A stretch of DNA of 64,000 nucleotides from Streptococcus mitis (GTDB lineage: Bacteria; Bacillota; Bacilli; Lactobacillales; Streptococcaceae): assembly GCF_002096845.1 (NCBI RefSeq), contig NZ_NCVK01000008.1, forward strand, positions 1 through 64,000, given 5' to 3'. Below are positions 38,312 to 48,462 of the stretch, piece by piece; position 1 is the first letter of the stretch; each line of letters begins with the position of its first letter. Both the position numbers and the translations under genes were made by a program. Under the pieces are notes generated by a model that was not told the DNA's origin, ran no database searches, and was given only the letters and a program-made list of their open reading frames with translations.

Positions 38312-38324
38312 TCTTTCTTGTCCC

Positions 38325-38353
38325 TTGCATTTCCGAAAAAATCTTGCTACAAT
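38325..38353 (+). promoter_or_regulatory. Promoter of the valS operon
   Basis: TTGCAT at 38325 and TACAAT at 38348 with a 17-base spacer, directly upstream of the T-box leader. Confidence 0.65.
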
Positions 38354-38359
38354 AGAGCC

Positions 38360-38570
38360 ATTAGAGGTGTTTTGAATCCCACATTTTACAGAAAGTGGCG
38401 GCGCTGAGAAGTCCACAAATGTGTCAAAACTGGTTGCTGATGGATGAAAAAATGAAATAAAAGTGTCTTTTTGTTTTAAAGACGAGAGTGGCGGGCTCTG
38501 CCCGAAATTGGGTGGTACCGCGGATAAGCACATTCGTCCCTGTCATGTAGATGACAGGGCTTTTCTTTTG
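38360..38570 (+). promoter_or_regulatory. T-box leader (probably valine-specific)
   Basis: The T-box sequence GGGTGGTACCGCGG lies at 38510-38523, followed by a terminator, CCCTGTCAT-GTAG-ATGACAGGG (38538-38559), and a T run. Upstream, a long stem with AGAAAGTGGCGG and the closing pair GTTTTGA/TCAAAAC forms stem I. A GTC followed by A at 38423-38425 is a candidate valine specifier. Uncharged tRNA-Val would prevent termination and raise expression of the operon that ends in valS. The T-box is certain; the specifier is tentative. Confidence 0.92.
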
Positions 38571-38593
38571 TGTCTTAGTCAAAGGAGGTTGTT

Positions 38594-39172
38594 ATGAAAC
38601 AATCATTTAAAACTAATAAACTATACTATGGCTTTCCTGTTTTTATTTTAGGATATCAAGATCAGAATTTTGGCTATAACATCACGACCTGTAGTTCCTC
38701 TTATAGTCTAGGAGATTGGATTGTGATTGGAGTCGTTGCGAAAGAGAATGCCGCAGAGCAAATTAAACATTATCAAAAATTTACTGTGAATATCCCTGAT
38801 GAAAATCTCATGCTCGAGATGGAGCAGGCTGGTTTTATCAGTCATCAGGAGAAATTGGAACGTTTGGGAGTGCATTATGAAATTTCTGAACGAACTCAGG
38901 CACCGATTTTAGAGGATTGTCCAGTCGTTTTGGATTGTCAGGTAGATAGGATTGTTGAGGAAGAGGGAATTTGTCATATTTTCGCTAAGATTGTTGAGAG
39001 ACTTGTTGACCCAGAACTTTTGGATGAAAAGGGACATTTTAGAAATGAACTGTTTGCCCCAACCTATTTCATGGGAGATGGATATCAGCGCGTCTATCGT
39101 TATCTGGACAAGCGTGTAGATATTAAGGGGAGCTTCATCAAAAAAGCGAGGAAGAAGGATGACAAGAGCTGA
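38594..39172 (+). CDS. Flavin reductase-like domain protein
   Basis: This 192-residue protein of the FMN-binding split-barrel family (flavin reductase-like) reads YYGFPVFILGYQDQNFGYNITTCSSSYSLGDWIVIGV and DCPVVLDCQVDRIVEEEG. Members bind FMN and reduce flavins or other substrates; the partner is unknown. It is the first gene after the T-box and overlaps the acetyltransferase gene by 14 bases. Confidence 0.85.
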   Translation: MKQSFKTNKLYYGFPVFILGYQDQNFGYNITTCSSSYSLGDWIVIGVVAKENAAEQIKHYQKFTVNIPDENLMLEMEQAGFISHQEKLERLGVHYEISERTQAPILEDCPVVLDCQVDRIVEEEGICHIFAKIVERLVDPELLDEKGHFRNELFAPTYFMGDGYQRVYRYLDKRVDIKGSFIKKARKKDDKS

Positions 39173-39719
39173 GTTACCAGAACGGTTGGAAACAGAGCGT
39201 CTGGTCTTACGAGTTCGTACAGTGGCGGATGCAGAGGATATCTTTGACTATGCTAGTCGTCCAGAAGTTTCTTACCCAGCAGGTTTTCCACCTGTCAAGA
39301 CCTTGGAAGATGAGATTTATTATCTAGAGCATATCCTTCCCGAGCGCAATCAAAAGGAAAATCTCCCAGCAGGCTACGGGATTGTCGTCAAAGGAACCGA
39401 TAAGATCGTTGGCTCTGTCGATTTCAACCATCGCCATGAAGATGATGTGCTGGAAATCGGCTATACCTTGCACCCAGACTATTGGGGGCGAGGCTATGTG
39501 CCCGAAGCGGCGAGTGCCTTGATTAACCTGGCTTTTAAAGAATTAGGGCTTCACAAGATTGAACTCTCTTGCTTTGACTATAATGTCCAAAGTCAACGAG
39601 TCGCAGAAAAACTTGGATTTACCCTCGAAGCTCGCATAAGAGACCGAAAGGATGTTCAAGGGAACCGCTGTGACAGTCTCATATATGGCTTACTGAGGAG
39701 TGAGTGGGAGGTGATTTGA
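39159..39719 (+). CDS. GNAT acetyltransferase (RimJ/RimL type)
   Basis: This 186-residue enzyme has the N-terminal ERLETERLVLRVRTVADAEDIF typical of RimJ/RimL-like GNATs and the acetyl-CoA loop region YTLHPDYWGRGYVPEAASAL. C-terminal VQSQRVAEKLGF matches the family. The substrate is unknown; ribosomal-protein or small-molecule acetylation are options. Overlaps on both sides show it is coupled within the valS operon. Confidence 0.9.
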   Translation: MTRAELPERLETERLVLRVRTVADAEDIFDYASRPEVSYPAGFPPVKTLEDEIYYLEHILPERNQKENLPAGYGIVVKGTDKIVGSVDFNHRHEDDVLEIGYTLHPDYWGRGYVPEAASALINLAFKELGLHKIELSCFDYNVQSQRVAEKLGFTLEARIRDRKDVQGNRCDSLIYGLLRSEWEVI

Positions 39720-40297
39720 TGCATCTTTTCATCATTGGTGCTCCGGCCTCAGGAAAAATGACGATTGGTCAAGAACTGTCTCGACTGACGGATTCTACCC
39801 TCTTTTATAACCATCAAGCCATCGATTTTGCACTAGAAATCTATCAGAACTTTACAGAGGAAATGTGGGAATTTGTTCGTGGAATCACTTTTTCTTTCCT
39901 TGGAGCAAGTGCAAGAAATCAGCGATCAGTAATTTTAACTGACGTAATTGATTTTTCAAATCAGTACCAGCTGATGTATTTAAAGCAAATTCAGGATTTA
40001 TTGGATAACTTTCATCAAGAGATTCTTTTTGTGGAGTTGGAAACAAGTCTTGAAGAGCGTTTACGTCGAAATCGAACGGAGAACCGGTTGAAGCACAAGC
40101 CCTTGAAACGGCATATTGAGATATCTGAAAGAGAAATTTTAGAGACTACTGAAACACTTCAATTAAATTCCCAACGTCAACCTAATGAGTTGCACCACTA
40201 CTTTAAAATAAATAATACGAATTTGTCTGCAGAAGAAGCTGCTAAGCAAATTCAAAATAAAATGAACAAAATAGAGAAAGGACAAACACATGTCTAA
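39719..40297 (+). CDS. P-loop AAA/kinase-like ATPase
   Basis: This 192-residue protein begins [18 protein letters not shown], a Walker A loop, and ends in an LID-like basic region ([23 protein letters not shown]). This suggests a small nucleotide or metabolite kinase of the AAA_33 type. The start at 39719 overlaps the GNAT stop (TGATG) and has GGGAGGTGAT before it. Its end overlaps the valS start. Substrate unknown. Confidence 0.85.
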   Translation: MHLFIIGAPASGKMTIGQELSRLTDSTLFYNHQAIDFALEIYQNFTEEMWEFVRGITFSFLGASARNQRSVILTDVIDFSNQYQLMYLKQIQDLLDNFHQEILFVELETSLEERLRRNRTENRLKHKPLKRHIEISEREILETTETLQLNSQRQPNELHHYFKINNTNLSAEEAAKQIQNKMNKIEKGQTHV

Positions 40298-42938
40298 AGA
40301 ACTTTCACCTAAATACAATCCAGCCGAGGTTGAGGCTGGTCGTTACCAAAAATGGCTTGATGCTGATGTTTTCAAGCCTTCAGGCGATCAAAAGGCTAAG
40401 CCTTATTCAATCGTGATTCCACCGCCAAACGTGACTGGTAAACTTCACCTTGGTCACGCTTGGGATACGACTTTGCAAGATATCATTATCCGTCAAAAAC
40501 GGATGCAAGGTTTTGATACACTTTGGCTTCCAGGGATGGACCACGCGGGGATTGCGACTCAGGCTAAGGTTGAGGAGCGCTTACGTGGTGAGGGCATTAC
40601 TCGTTACGACCTCGGTCGTGAAAAATTCCTAGAGAAAGTATGGGAATGGAAAGATGAATATGCGACAACCATCAAGGAACAATGGGGCAAGATGGGGCTC
40701 TCTGTAGACTACTCTCGTGAGCGTTTCACTCTTGACGAAGGTTTGTCAAAAGCTGTTCGCAAAGTCTTCGTGGACCTTTACAAGAAAGGCTGGATTTACC
40801 GTGGTGAATTCATCATCAACTGGGACCCAGCAGCTCGCACAGCTCTTTCTGATATCGAAGTTATCCACAAGGACGTCGAAGGTGCCTTCTACCACATGAA
40901 CTACATGCTAGAAGATGGCTCACGCGCCCTTGAAGTTGCGACTACTCGTCCTGAGACCATGTTTGGGGACGTTGCGGTAGCGGTCAATCCAGAAGACCCA
41001 CGCTACAAGGACTTGATTGGTAAAAACGTCATCCTTCCAATCGCTAATAAATTGATCCCAATCGTTGCCGATGAGCACGCAGACCCTGAGTTTGGTACAG
41101 GTGTCGTGAAAATCACACCTGCCCATGATCCAAACGATTTCTTGGTTGGTCAACGTCATAACTTGCCACAAGTAAACGTGATGAACGACGACGGAACCAT
41201 GAACGACTTGGCCTTTGAATTTGCAGGCATGGACCGTTTTGAAGCTCGTAAGGCCGTCGTGGCTAAATTGGAAGAAATCGGTGCCCTTGTTAAAATCGAA
41301 AAACGTGTCCACAGTGTTGGTCACTCAGAGCGTACTGGTGTTGTGGTTGAACCACGCTTGTCTACTCAGTGGTTCGTCAAGATGGATCAATTGGCCAAAA
41401 ATGCTATTGCCAACCAAGACACAGAGGACAAGGTAGAATTCTACCCACCTCGTTTCAACGATACCTTCCTCCAGTGGATGGAAAATGTCCACGACTGGGT
41501 AATCTCTCGTCAGCTCTGGTGGGGTCACCAAATCCCTGCTTGGTACAATGCTGAGGGTGAAATATATGTCGGCGAAGAAGCTCCAGAAGGCGACGGTTGG
41601 ACTCAGGACGAAGACGTCTTGGATACTTGGTTCAGTTCTGCCCTTTGGCCATTCTCTACCATGGGCTGGCCGGATGTCGACTCAGAAGACTTCAAACGTT
41701 ATTATCCAACATCAACTTTGGTGACTGGTTATGATATTATCCCGTTCTGGGTATCTCGAATGATTTTCCAAGGTTTGGAATTTACTGGCAAATCGCCATT
41801 CAAAAATGCATTGATTCATGGTCTGATTCGTGACGAGGAAGGCCGTAAGATGTCTAAATCACTGGGCAATGGGATTGATCCGATGGATGTTATTGATAAG
41901 TACGGAACAGATAGCCTGCGTTGGTTCCTTTCAAACGGTTCTGCACCAGGTCAAGACGTGCGCTTCTCTTACGAGAAAATGGATGCTTCATGGAACTTCA
42001 TTAACAAGATCTGGAACATCTCTCGCTACATCCTCATGAACAATGAAGGCTTGACCCTTGAGCAAGCAACTGCCAATGTCGAAAAAGTTGCCAACAAGGA
42101 AGCTGGAAATGTCACAGACCGCTGGATTCTCCACAACCTCAATGAAACTATCGGAAAAGCAACTGCCAACTTTGACAAGTTTGAGTTTGGTGTGGCTGGA
42201 CACATCCTCTACAACTTCATTTGGGATGAGTTTGCGGACTGGTATGTTGAATTGACCAAGGAAGTCCTTTATAGCGAAAATGAAGAAGAGAAAGTCATCA
42301 CACGTTCTGTTCTCCTTTACACTTTGGACAAGATCCTTCGTCTCCTTCACCCAATCATGCCATTCGTGACAGAGGAAATCTTTGGACAAATCTCAGAAGG
42401 CTCTATTGTTACAGCAGAATACCCAACTGTCAACCCAGCCTTTGAAGACCTTGCGGCTCATACTGGTGTGGAAAGTCTCAAAGACTTGATCCGTGCCGTT
42501 CGTAATGCGCGTGCGGAAGTAAATGTAGCTCCAAGCAAGCCAATCACCATCCTTGTTAAGACAAGCGATAGTGACTTGGAAGCCTTCTTTAACAGCAATG
42601 TCAACTACATCAAACGCTTCACAAATCCAGAACACTTGGAAATCGCCTCAACCATCCCTGCACCTGAACTCGCTATGTCAAGCGTCATCACAGGAGCAGA
42701 AATCTACCTGCCACTCGCTGACCTCCTCAATGTCGAAGAAGAACTGGCTCGTCTCGACAAGGAACTGGCTAAATGGCAAAAAGAACTGGACATGGTCGGC
42801 AAGAAACTCTCTAACGAACGTTTCGTAGCCAATGCCAAACCAGAAGTCGTCCAAAAAGAACGCGACAAACAAGCCGACTACCAAGCCAAATACGACGCGA
42901 CCGTTGCACGTATTGATGAGATGAAGAAGTTGGTGTAG
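40290..42938 (+). CDS. valS: Valyl-tRNA synthetase
   Basis: This 882-residue class I synthetase charges tRNA-Val. HLGH (the HIGH motif) is at residues 53-56 in [15 protein letters not shown]. The editing CP1 domain includes [10 protein letters not shown] and [16 protein letters not shown], and KMSKSLGN is at about residue 520. The C-terminal coiled coil binds tRNA. It is the fourth gene of the T-box operon and overlaps its neighbour by 8 bases. The T-box leader 1.7 kb upstream is the likely charging sensor. Confidence 0.98.
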   Translation: MSKELSPKYNPAEVEAGRYQKWLDADVFKPSGDQKAKPYSIVIPPPNVTGKLHLGHAWDTTLQDIIIRQKRMQGFDTLWLPGMDHAGIATQAKVEERLRGEGITRYDLGREKFLEKVWEWKDEYATTIKEQWGKMGLSVDYSRERFTLDEGLSKAVRKVFVDLYKKGWIYRGEFIINWDPAARTALSDIEVIHKDVEGAFYHMNYMLEDGSRALEVATTRPETMFGDVAVAVNPEDPRYKDLIGKNVILPIANKLIPIVADEHADPEFGTGVVKITPAHDPNDFLVGQRHNLPQVNVMNDDGTMNDLAFEFAGMDRFEARKAVVAKLEEIGALVKIEKRVHSVGHSERTGVVVEPRLSTQWFVKMDQLAKNAIANQDTEDKVEFYPPRFNDTFLQWMENVHDWVISRQLWWGHQIPAWYNAEGEIYVGEEAPEGDGWTQDEDVLDTWFSSALWPFSTMGWPDVDSEDFKRYYPTSTLVTGYDIIPFWVSRMIFQGLEFTGKSPFKNALIHGLIRDEEGRKMSKSLGNGIDPMDVIDKYGTDSLRWFLSNGSAPGQDVRFSYEKMDASWNFINKIWNISRYILMNNEGLTLEQATANVEKVANKEAGNVTDRWILHNLNETIGKATANFDKFEFGVAGHILYNFIWDEFADWYVELTKEVLYSENEEEKVITRSVLLYTLDKILRLLHPIMPFVTEEIFGQISEGSIVTAEYPTVNPAFEDLAAHTGVESLKDLIRAVRNARAEVNVAPSKPITILVKTSDSDLEAFFNSNVNYIKRFTNPEHLEIASTIPAPELAMSSVITGAEIYLPLADLLNVEEELARLDKELAKWQKELDMVGKKLSNERFVANAKPEVVQKERDKQADYQAKYDATVARIDEMKKLV

Positions 42939-42956
42939 AAAATCAAAGGTGATATT

Positions 42957-44396
42957 ATGACAGAATTAATTACATTCCTAGAGAATCATTGGGAAAAAGT
43001 TACAGATTTAGAAGTTCGAGAGCATATTGAAGTTTCAAATCGAGATCGTGATGAATTTAAAAGAGATTATGCAAGAGTTATCTACTCAACTTCATTTAGA
43101 CGTCAACAAGGGAAGATGCAATTATTCGAAGTGAATAGTAAAGCTTTTCATAGAAATCGACTAACCCATAGTTTTGAAGTTGCACAGATAGCTCGTGGAA
43201 TTGTTGATGAACTCAAGATAAAAGTTAAGAAAGAAATTAAAACTAAATCTGCGAACACCAACACAAAAGAATATATTCAATATGAGAAAAATATAGAGAA
43301 GAATTTCTCAAAAATGAGCGTAGTGGTTGAAACGGGTTCCTTGATTCACGATGTTGGAAATCCTCCTTTTGGTCATCATGGGGAAAGAGTTTTGAATAAA
43401 CTTGCTCCGGATGTTGGATTCGAGGGAAATGCACAAGGCATTCGTGTTCTAAGAAAAATTGAGAAGAAATCTCCTCAATATAATGGTCTTAATTTGACTT
43501 ATCGTACTTTAGCAGCAATCATCAAGTACTTTGTTGCATATGATAAGGATAAGAAAAAATTTTTATATAAAGATGATTACGATGAATTATCTAATAAGTT
43601 TGAAAAAGTTTTAAAAAATGCTAACTTACCGTTTAGAACAATTGATGTCCAAATAGTTGATCTTGCAGACGAAATTGCATACTGTGCTCATGATTTAGAA
43701 GATGCATTAGCTAGCAATTATTTTACAATTGATGAATTTTATTTTAGATTAGAGAATAATGATACTCTTGAAGATGAAGTAAAAGAAAAGTTCTATAATT
43801 GGATTGAAGACGCAAAACAATTCGCAAAAAAAAGAACTTCAGAGATTTGTCAAACTGAGGACTATGATTTTTATTTTCGAAGAGAATTAATTTCAACCAT
43901 AGTGAATAAACTTATCGAAGATATCAATGTTATCACAGTAGAGGAAGACTTTCAAAGAAAAACTGGAACAAAGAATAAGGAGGAACTCGGGTTTAAAAAT
44001 TATAAATCTTTGGCAGAAGCACTGAAAAAAACTATATTTGATTGTGTCACTGGTTCAGATAATATCATGCTTTATGAAACGGTTGGAACAAAGGTTTTAA
44101 CGAAACTTTTTGAATTATTTATGAATGACGAGTATAACAAAGATGGAATGTTAATGCCAGTCGAATATAGATGGGATAATCATACTAGTAAAAAAGAAAA
44201 AACTAGAAAAGTTTTAGACTATATATCTGGAATGATGGATACATATGCAGTAGAAGTCTATATAAAACATTTTGGCGAAGACCCCTTTAATGTAAAATAT
44301 GATAGAGAAATATTTAAGGATTCTCAACAAGAACATAGTAGTATATTCTCTGGATTAAAAGACTCCTTTTTCTCTTACATAAAGAAAAGAAAATAG
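42957..44396 (+). CDS. dGTPase-like HD-domain triphosphohydrolase
   Basis: This 479-residue HD-superfamily protein resembles dGTP triphosphohydrolases. SNRDRDEFKRDYARVIYSTSFRRQQGKMQLF is the N-terminal signature. The metal ligands are H in LTHSFEVAQ, HD in LIHDVGNPPFGHHGE, and D in VDLADEIAYCAHDLEDAL. It is strikingly AT-rich with AAA/AAT/TTT codons, unlike valS upstream, suggesting transfer. dGTPases can deplete dNTPs and protect against phage; here it adjoins a methyltransferase remnant. The defence role is inferred. Confidence 0.88.
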   Translation: MTELITFLENHWEKVTDLEVREHIEVSNRDRDEFKRDYARVIYSTSFRRQQGKMQLFEVNSKAFHRNRLTHSFEVAQIARGIVDELKIKVKKEIKTKSANTNTKEYIQYEKNIEKNFSKMSVVVETGSLIHDVGNPPFGHHGERVLNKLAPDVGFEGNAQGIRVLRKIEKKSPQYNGLNLTYRTLAAIIKYFVAYDKDKKKFLYKDDYDELSNKFEKVLKNANLPFRTIDVQIVDLADEIAYCAHDLEDALASNYFTIDEFYFRLENNDTLEDEVKEKFYNWIEDAKQFAKKRTSEICQTEDYDFYFRRELISTIVNKLIEDINVITVEEDFQRKTGTKNKEELGFKNYKSLAEALKKTIFDCVTGSDNIMLYETVGTKVLTKLFELFMNDEYNKDGMLMPVEYRWDNHTSKKEKTRKVLDYISGMMDTYAVEVYIKHFGEDPFNVKYDREIFKDSQQEHSSIFSGLKDSFFSYIKKRK

Positions 44397-44516
44397 ATAC
44401 AAATAGCAACTCAGTTTATTTATTTTCATAAACATATTTATTGTTCTTGATTAGTAAATTATATGTGATTTTATGATTAAGTATCAGAATTACTAACTTA
44501 GAAAGCAGGTTACTAC

Positions 44517-44654
44517 ATGACAAATTCTGTAAGTTCGAATCGCTCTGAGAAGTACAACATTGCAGCTTTCTTCTCAGGTGTTGGGGGAATTGAGTTGGGA
44601 TTTGAACAGACCAACGAGTTCAGAGTGGTGTATGCCAATGATGGTTTTTTATAA
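44517..44654 (+). pseudogene. DNA cytosine-C5 methyltransferase, N-terminal stub
   Basis: ATG after GAAAGCAGGTTACTAC opens a 45-codon frame with motif I of DNA C5-methyltransferases (AAFFSGVGGIELGFEQ). It runs NEFRVVYAND and then breaks at TTTTTATAA. An intact enzyme needs about 300-400 residues including the PCQ and ENV motifs, so the rest has been deleted. It is a scar of a lost restriction-modification system beside the dGTPase gene. Confidence 0.85.
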
Positions 44655-44723
44655 TTTACGTCAATTCCATGCCTATTTCACCATTTACCTATGACACAGA
44701 AAAACAATTGAAAGGATCTTTCT

Positions 44724-45509
44724 ATGCAATCAACTTACAATATTGATGATCCAAACTTGTCTTATGAAGCTAAGCGTGACTTATGGCGCATAGGTTTTGG
44801 TCTGCAGAAGGTTGATAATCTAGTTCCATCAGCTTATATGGAATCTTTGGCTGAGAAACAGTCCCGAGGTGAACTGACTTACGAGCAGGTTTATGAAGAT
44901 GCAACGGCTTATCATCATACCATTGATGCAAGTACGGAGGAGGCAGACTTGGTTTCTCTTCGTATCGTGGAACTATTATCTCGAAGAGGCTTTAGCTTCA
45001 GTCCTGCGACCTTACTTGCTATTCATAAGGAGTTGTTTCAAGATATATTTGAATCCTCTATTCCAGTGGGGCAATTTCGTCAGACCAATATCACAAAGAA
45101 TGAACCTGTTTTGAATGGTGAAAGTGTTGTGTACTCTGATTTCTCTATGATTCAAATGACCTTGGATTATGATTTTAATCAGGAAAGACAAGTTGAATAT
45201 GCGACACTAACCCAGGCGGATATGGTTAAAAAAATCCAGCATTTTATTTCAGGAATCTGGCAGATTCATCCATTTCGCGAAGGAAACACTCGGACAGTAA
45301 CGGTCTTTTTGATTCAGTATCTTCGTGAGTTTGGTTTTGATATTGATAATACACCATTTCAGCAACATGCCAAGTATTTTCGTGATGCCTTGGTATTAGA
45401 TAATGCAAAGATTTTACAGCGACGTCCTGAGTTTTTAACAGCTTTTTTTGAAAATCTCTTGCTCGGTGGTCAAAATGATTTGTCTTCAGAAAGAATGTAT
45501 CTAGATTGA
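44724..45509 (+). CDS. Fic-domain protein (probable AMP transferase)
   Basis: This 261-residue protein has the Fic active-site loop HPFREGNTRT (about 178-187), with the catalytic His, the acid in the E position and the distal Arg all present. The upstream flap region reads PVGQFRQTNI. No clear inhibitory (S/T)xxxE(G/N) helix was found by eye. Fic enzymes transfer AMP to protein Ser/Thr/Tyr and act as toxins or regulators. No antitoxin gene is adjacent. It starts after GAAAGGATC and lies alone between the methyltransferase stub and a TOTE-type protein. Confidence 0.88.
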   Translation: MQSTYNIDDPNLSYEAKRDLWRIGFGLQKVDNLVPSAYMESLAEKQSRGELTYEQVYEDATAYHHTIDASTEEADLVSLRIVELLSRRGFSFSPATLLAIHKELFQDIFESSIPVGQFRQTNITKNEPVLNGESVVYSDFSMIQMTLDYDFNQERQVEYATLTQADMVKKIQHFISGIWQIHPFREGNTRTVTVFLIQYLREFGFDIDNTPFQQHAKYFRDALVLDNAKILQRRPEFLTAFFENLLLGGQNDLSSERMYLD

Positions 45510-45586
45510 GATTTCGATCTTTCAAAATCCTCATACTGAGTAAATATTGAATTTTAGGAAAAAATGAATTAAATATTTCCACAAGA

Positions 45587-45637
45587 AAACGCATATCATC
45601 AAAGATTTAGGTCGCTTGATAATATGTGTTTTTTAAT
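45587..45637 (+). terminator. Terminator after the Fic gene
   Basis: ACGCATATCATCAA pairs imperfectly with TTGATAATATGTGT and is followed by TTTTTT. Confidence 0.65.
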
Positions 45638-45703
45638 TTTATAGATTGCTCGTTTAAACTCTATTTATCTCGTACTTTCAGTGTTATTAGGATTTTATTT
45701 TCG

Positions 45704-45732
45704 TGTACAATTTCAGACATTCTTGTTATAAT
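45704..45732 (+). promoter_or_regulatory. Promoter of the TOTE-type primase-helicase gene
   Basis: TGTACA at 45704 and TATAAT at 45727 with a 17-base spacer, about 30 bases before the gene. Confidence 0.6.
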
Positions 45733-45762
45733 CAGCCTATAGGAATCAAGGAGGTGATTGTT

Positions 45763-48441
45763 ATGGCTGTTTTTGTGTCTTTGGATGGAATTGTGGTAGA
45801 AGTACTTGATGTCTTTTCTTCTTTTAATGGGGATAGTGAGTTTTTCTTGTGTAAACGTCTTAAAGACAAGAGTCAGTTTGTTATGGAACGCTCTCGGTTC
45901 GAGGAGATGTTCCAACTTCAAAGTAGTCACTTGACGACGCAAGAAAAATTACAATTGTTTACCTCCGTGTTTGCTGGCCGTTTTGATGTTTATGCTAAGA
46001 GTTTTATCAATGATCAAGGGAAAATTCAGTATTTTCCTTCCTATGATTATGGTTGGAAGCAGTTGCCGCCTGAAAAACGGAGTTTCCAGACATTGACGAA
46101 CTCTGTTTTAAAATCTCATTTTCGTGGGGAGATAGCCATCGGTATCTTTCCTATGCACTTAGATGATAGCTGTTATTTTTTGGTACTGGATTTGGATGAA
46201 GGAGATTGGAAAGAAGCCGGTTTAGCCATTCATAGAATAGCCAGGGAACGCCAGATGGAAGGCCATCTAGAGATTTCTCGTTCGGGTCAAGGACTCCATA
46301 TTTGGTTCTTCTTTGAGGAAGCGATTCCGTGTCGAGAGGCTCGCTTATTTGGAAAGAAACTATTAGAATTGGCTATGCAGGAAAGTATGCAACTGTCCTT
46401 TGATTCTTTTGATCGCATGTTTCCGAATCAGGATGTCCTTCCTAAAGGTGGATTTGGTAATTTGATTGCTTTACCTTTTCAAGGAGAAGCTTATCATCAA
46501 GGGCGAACGGTCTTTGTGGATGAACATTTTCAACCATATGAAGACCAATGGAGGTATCTGCAAGAAATTCATAGGATTTCAACTGCTAAAGTGGCATTGT
46601 TAATCCAAGAGGAGTTAGGCAATCAAGAATTGGACAAGGAGTTGCAGATCGTCTTATCTAATACTATCCAACTTGAAAAATCGTCTGTGACACCCAAGAC
46701 ACTTTTTTTCTTGAAAAATATGGCTTCGTTTTCTAATCCCGAATTTTATTTAAAGCAGGCTATGCGACAGCCAACCTATCAAATTCCTGAGAGAATGTAT
46801 TTATTTGGAGAATCCGATTATTATTTATGGCTGCCAAGAGGCTTGCTATATCCATTGCAAGATAAATTTAAGCAGGTAGTTGTGGAGGATAGGAGAAAAG
46901 TACAAAGGTCTATTAGAGTGGAATTTAAGGGAGCACTCACTTTTGAGCAAGAGTTAGCCCTGTCAGATATGACTTCTAAAGAAAATGGTTTACTTCATGC
47001 GGAGACAGGTTTTGGGAAGACCGTATTAGGTGCTGCTCTCATCTCTGAACGGAAGACCAAAACAATTATCCTAGTTCATAATAGGCAACTCTTAGACCAA
47101 TGGCTGGATCGTTTAAACCATTTTTTGACTTTCGAAGAGGAAGAAGCTACCCGTTATACGGCATCAGGTCGTGAAAAGGTAATAGGCTGTGTTGGGCAGT
47201 ACGGTGGAACTAAGAAATGGCTGAGTAAACTGGTTGATGTTGTTATGATTCAATCTCTATTTAAGTTGGAAAATAGTCAAAGTCTTTTGGATGAGTATGA
47301 GATGATGATTGTGGATGAGTGTCATCACGTGTCTGCCTTGATGTTTGAAAAAGTTGTGGCACAGTTTAGAGGGAAGTATCTTTACGGTTTGACGGCTACG
47401 CCTGAGCGTAAGAATGGCCATGAGCCTATTGTTTTTCAGAGAATTGGTGAGATAATCCATACTGCTGATAAGAGGGAAACGGATTTTAAACGGCAATTGC
47501 AATTAAGATTCACTTCTTTTGGTCATTTGGAGATTGAAAAGACCAAAGCAAGTAATTTTATACAGCTTAGTGATTGGATTGCTACAGACTCAGCGAGGAA
47601 TCAGCTGATTCTCAAGGATATTCTAGCCCAAGTGGCAGAAGGACGAAATATCTTGGTTTTAGTCAATCGAATTCAACAGATAGATGCCTTTGAAAAGTTA
47701 TTGAAAGAGAAAGAGGTTGATGACTGTTATATTATTAACGGAAAAACCAAAGTTCGAGAGAGAACGAGTTTACTGGAGACGTTAGAACAGTTAGATAAAG
47801 GGTTTGTTTTGTTGTCTACTGGAAAATACATTGGCGAAGGTTTTGACTTGCCTCAGTTGGACACGCTTATCTTGGCAGCACCCTTTTCTTGGAAAAATAA
47901 TTTGATTCAATATGCAGGTCGGATTCATAGAAATTACAAAGATAAGTCTTTGGTGCGTATTTTCGATTATGTGGATATTCATGTTCCTTATTTAGAAAAG
48001 ATGTTTCAGAAACGACAAGTAGCTTATCGAAAGATGGATTATCGTGTCATCGAGGGTGAGGAGAAACAATTCGTTTATGTTGATAGTAGATATGAGAAGG
48101 TGTTGAGAGAGGACTTAGCAGGGGAAAGACAGGAGTGTATGCTTATTTTACCTTATGTGCACCAGACAAAACTGATGAAATTTCTAAAAGAATTTAGGAT
48201 TAGTAAAATTGAGATATGTATACCAGAGACGGTTGCAAATAAAGCATGGCTAGACCAGTTGAAGAGCCAGAAAATTAAAGTATCTTTTACTCAATCGAAA
48301 ATAGTCACGCCTATTCTTTTGGTAAACAAGAGCATTGTTTGGTATGGTGCAATGCCATTATTAGGGAAGGTAGATGAAATGACCATATTACGTTTGGAAT
48401 CAGCCAGTATAGTTTCTGAAATAGTGGCAGGTTTACGATAG
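45763..48441 (+). CDS. TOTE-type AEP primase / SF2 helicase / PLD-like fusion
   Basis: This 892-residue protein begins with a short N-terminal domain. An archaeo-eukaryotic-primase-like domain follows (about 75-290), with YFLVLDLDEGDWKEA, EISRSGQGLHIWFFFE, FDRMFPNQDVLPKGGFGNLIALP and YEDQW, the core of the 'TOTE conflict system' primase family. An SF2 helicase comes next: AETGFGKT Walker A, DECHH box, LTATPERK, and QYAGRIHR motif VI. The tail resembles a PLD nuclease (NKSIVWYGAMPLLG...LRLES) but lacks the active-site histidine. The start at 45763 has AAGGAGGTGATTGTT. Such proteins are thought to act in biological conflicts; this role is inferred. Confidence 0.88.
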   Translation: MAVFVSLDGIVVEVLDVFSSFNGDSEFFLCKRLKDKSQFVMERSRFEEMFQLQSSHLTTQEKLQLFTSVFAGRFDVYAKSFINDQGKIQYFPSYDYGWKQLPPEKRSFQTLTNSVLKSHFRGEIAIGIFPMHLDDSCYFLVLDLDEGDWKEAGLAIHRIARERQMEGHLEISRSGQGLHIWFFFEEAIPCREARLFGKKLLELAMQESMQLSFDSFDRMFPNQDVLPKGGFGNLIALPFQGEAYHQGRTVFVDEHFQPYEDQWRYLQEIHRISTAKVALLIQEELGNQELDKELQIVLSNTIQLEKSSVTPKTLFFLKNMASFSNPEFYLKQAMRQPTYQIPERMYLFGESDYYLWLPRGLLYPLQDKFKQVVVEDRRKVQRSIRVEFKGALTFEQELALSDMTSKENGLLHAETGFGKTVLGAALISERKTKTIILVHNRQLLDQWLDRLNHFLTFEEEEATRYTASGREKVIGCVGQYGGTKKWLSKLVDVVMIQSLFKLENSQSLLDEYEMMIVDECHHVSALMFEKVVAQFRGKYLYGLTATPERKNGHEPIVFQRIGEIIHTADKRETDFKRQLQLRFTSFGHLEIEKTKASNFIQLSDWIATDSARNQLILKDILAQVAEGRNILVLVNRIQQIDAFEKLLKEKEVDDCYIINGKTKVRERTSLLETLEQLDKGFVLLSTGKYIGEGFDLPQLDTLILAAPFSWKNNLIQYAGRIHRNYKDKSLVRIFDYVDIHVPYLEKMFQKRQVAYRKMDYRVIEGEEKQFVYVDSRYEKVLREDLAGERQECMLILPYVHQTKLMKFLKEFRISKIEICIPETVANKAWLDQLKSQKIKVSFTQSKIVTPILLVNKSIVWYGAMPLLGKVDEMTILRLESASIVSEIVAGLR

Positions 48442-48462
48442 AGAAAATTTTTAAAAATTTCT

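Noticed and set aside
38360-38570. tRNA-like structure
   Set aside because: The folded region is a T-box leader: it has the GGGTGGTACCGCG box and a terminator, and no tRNA arms.
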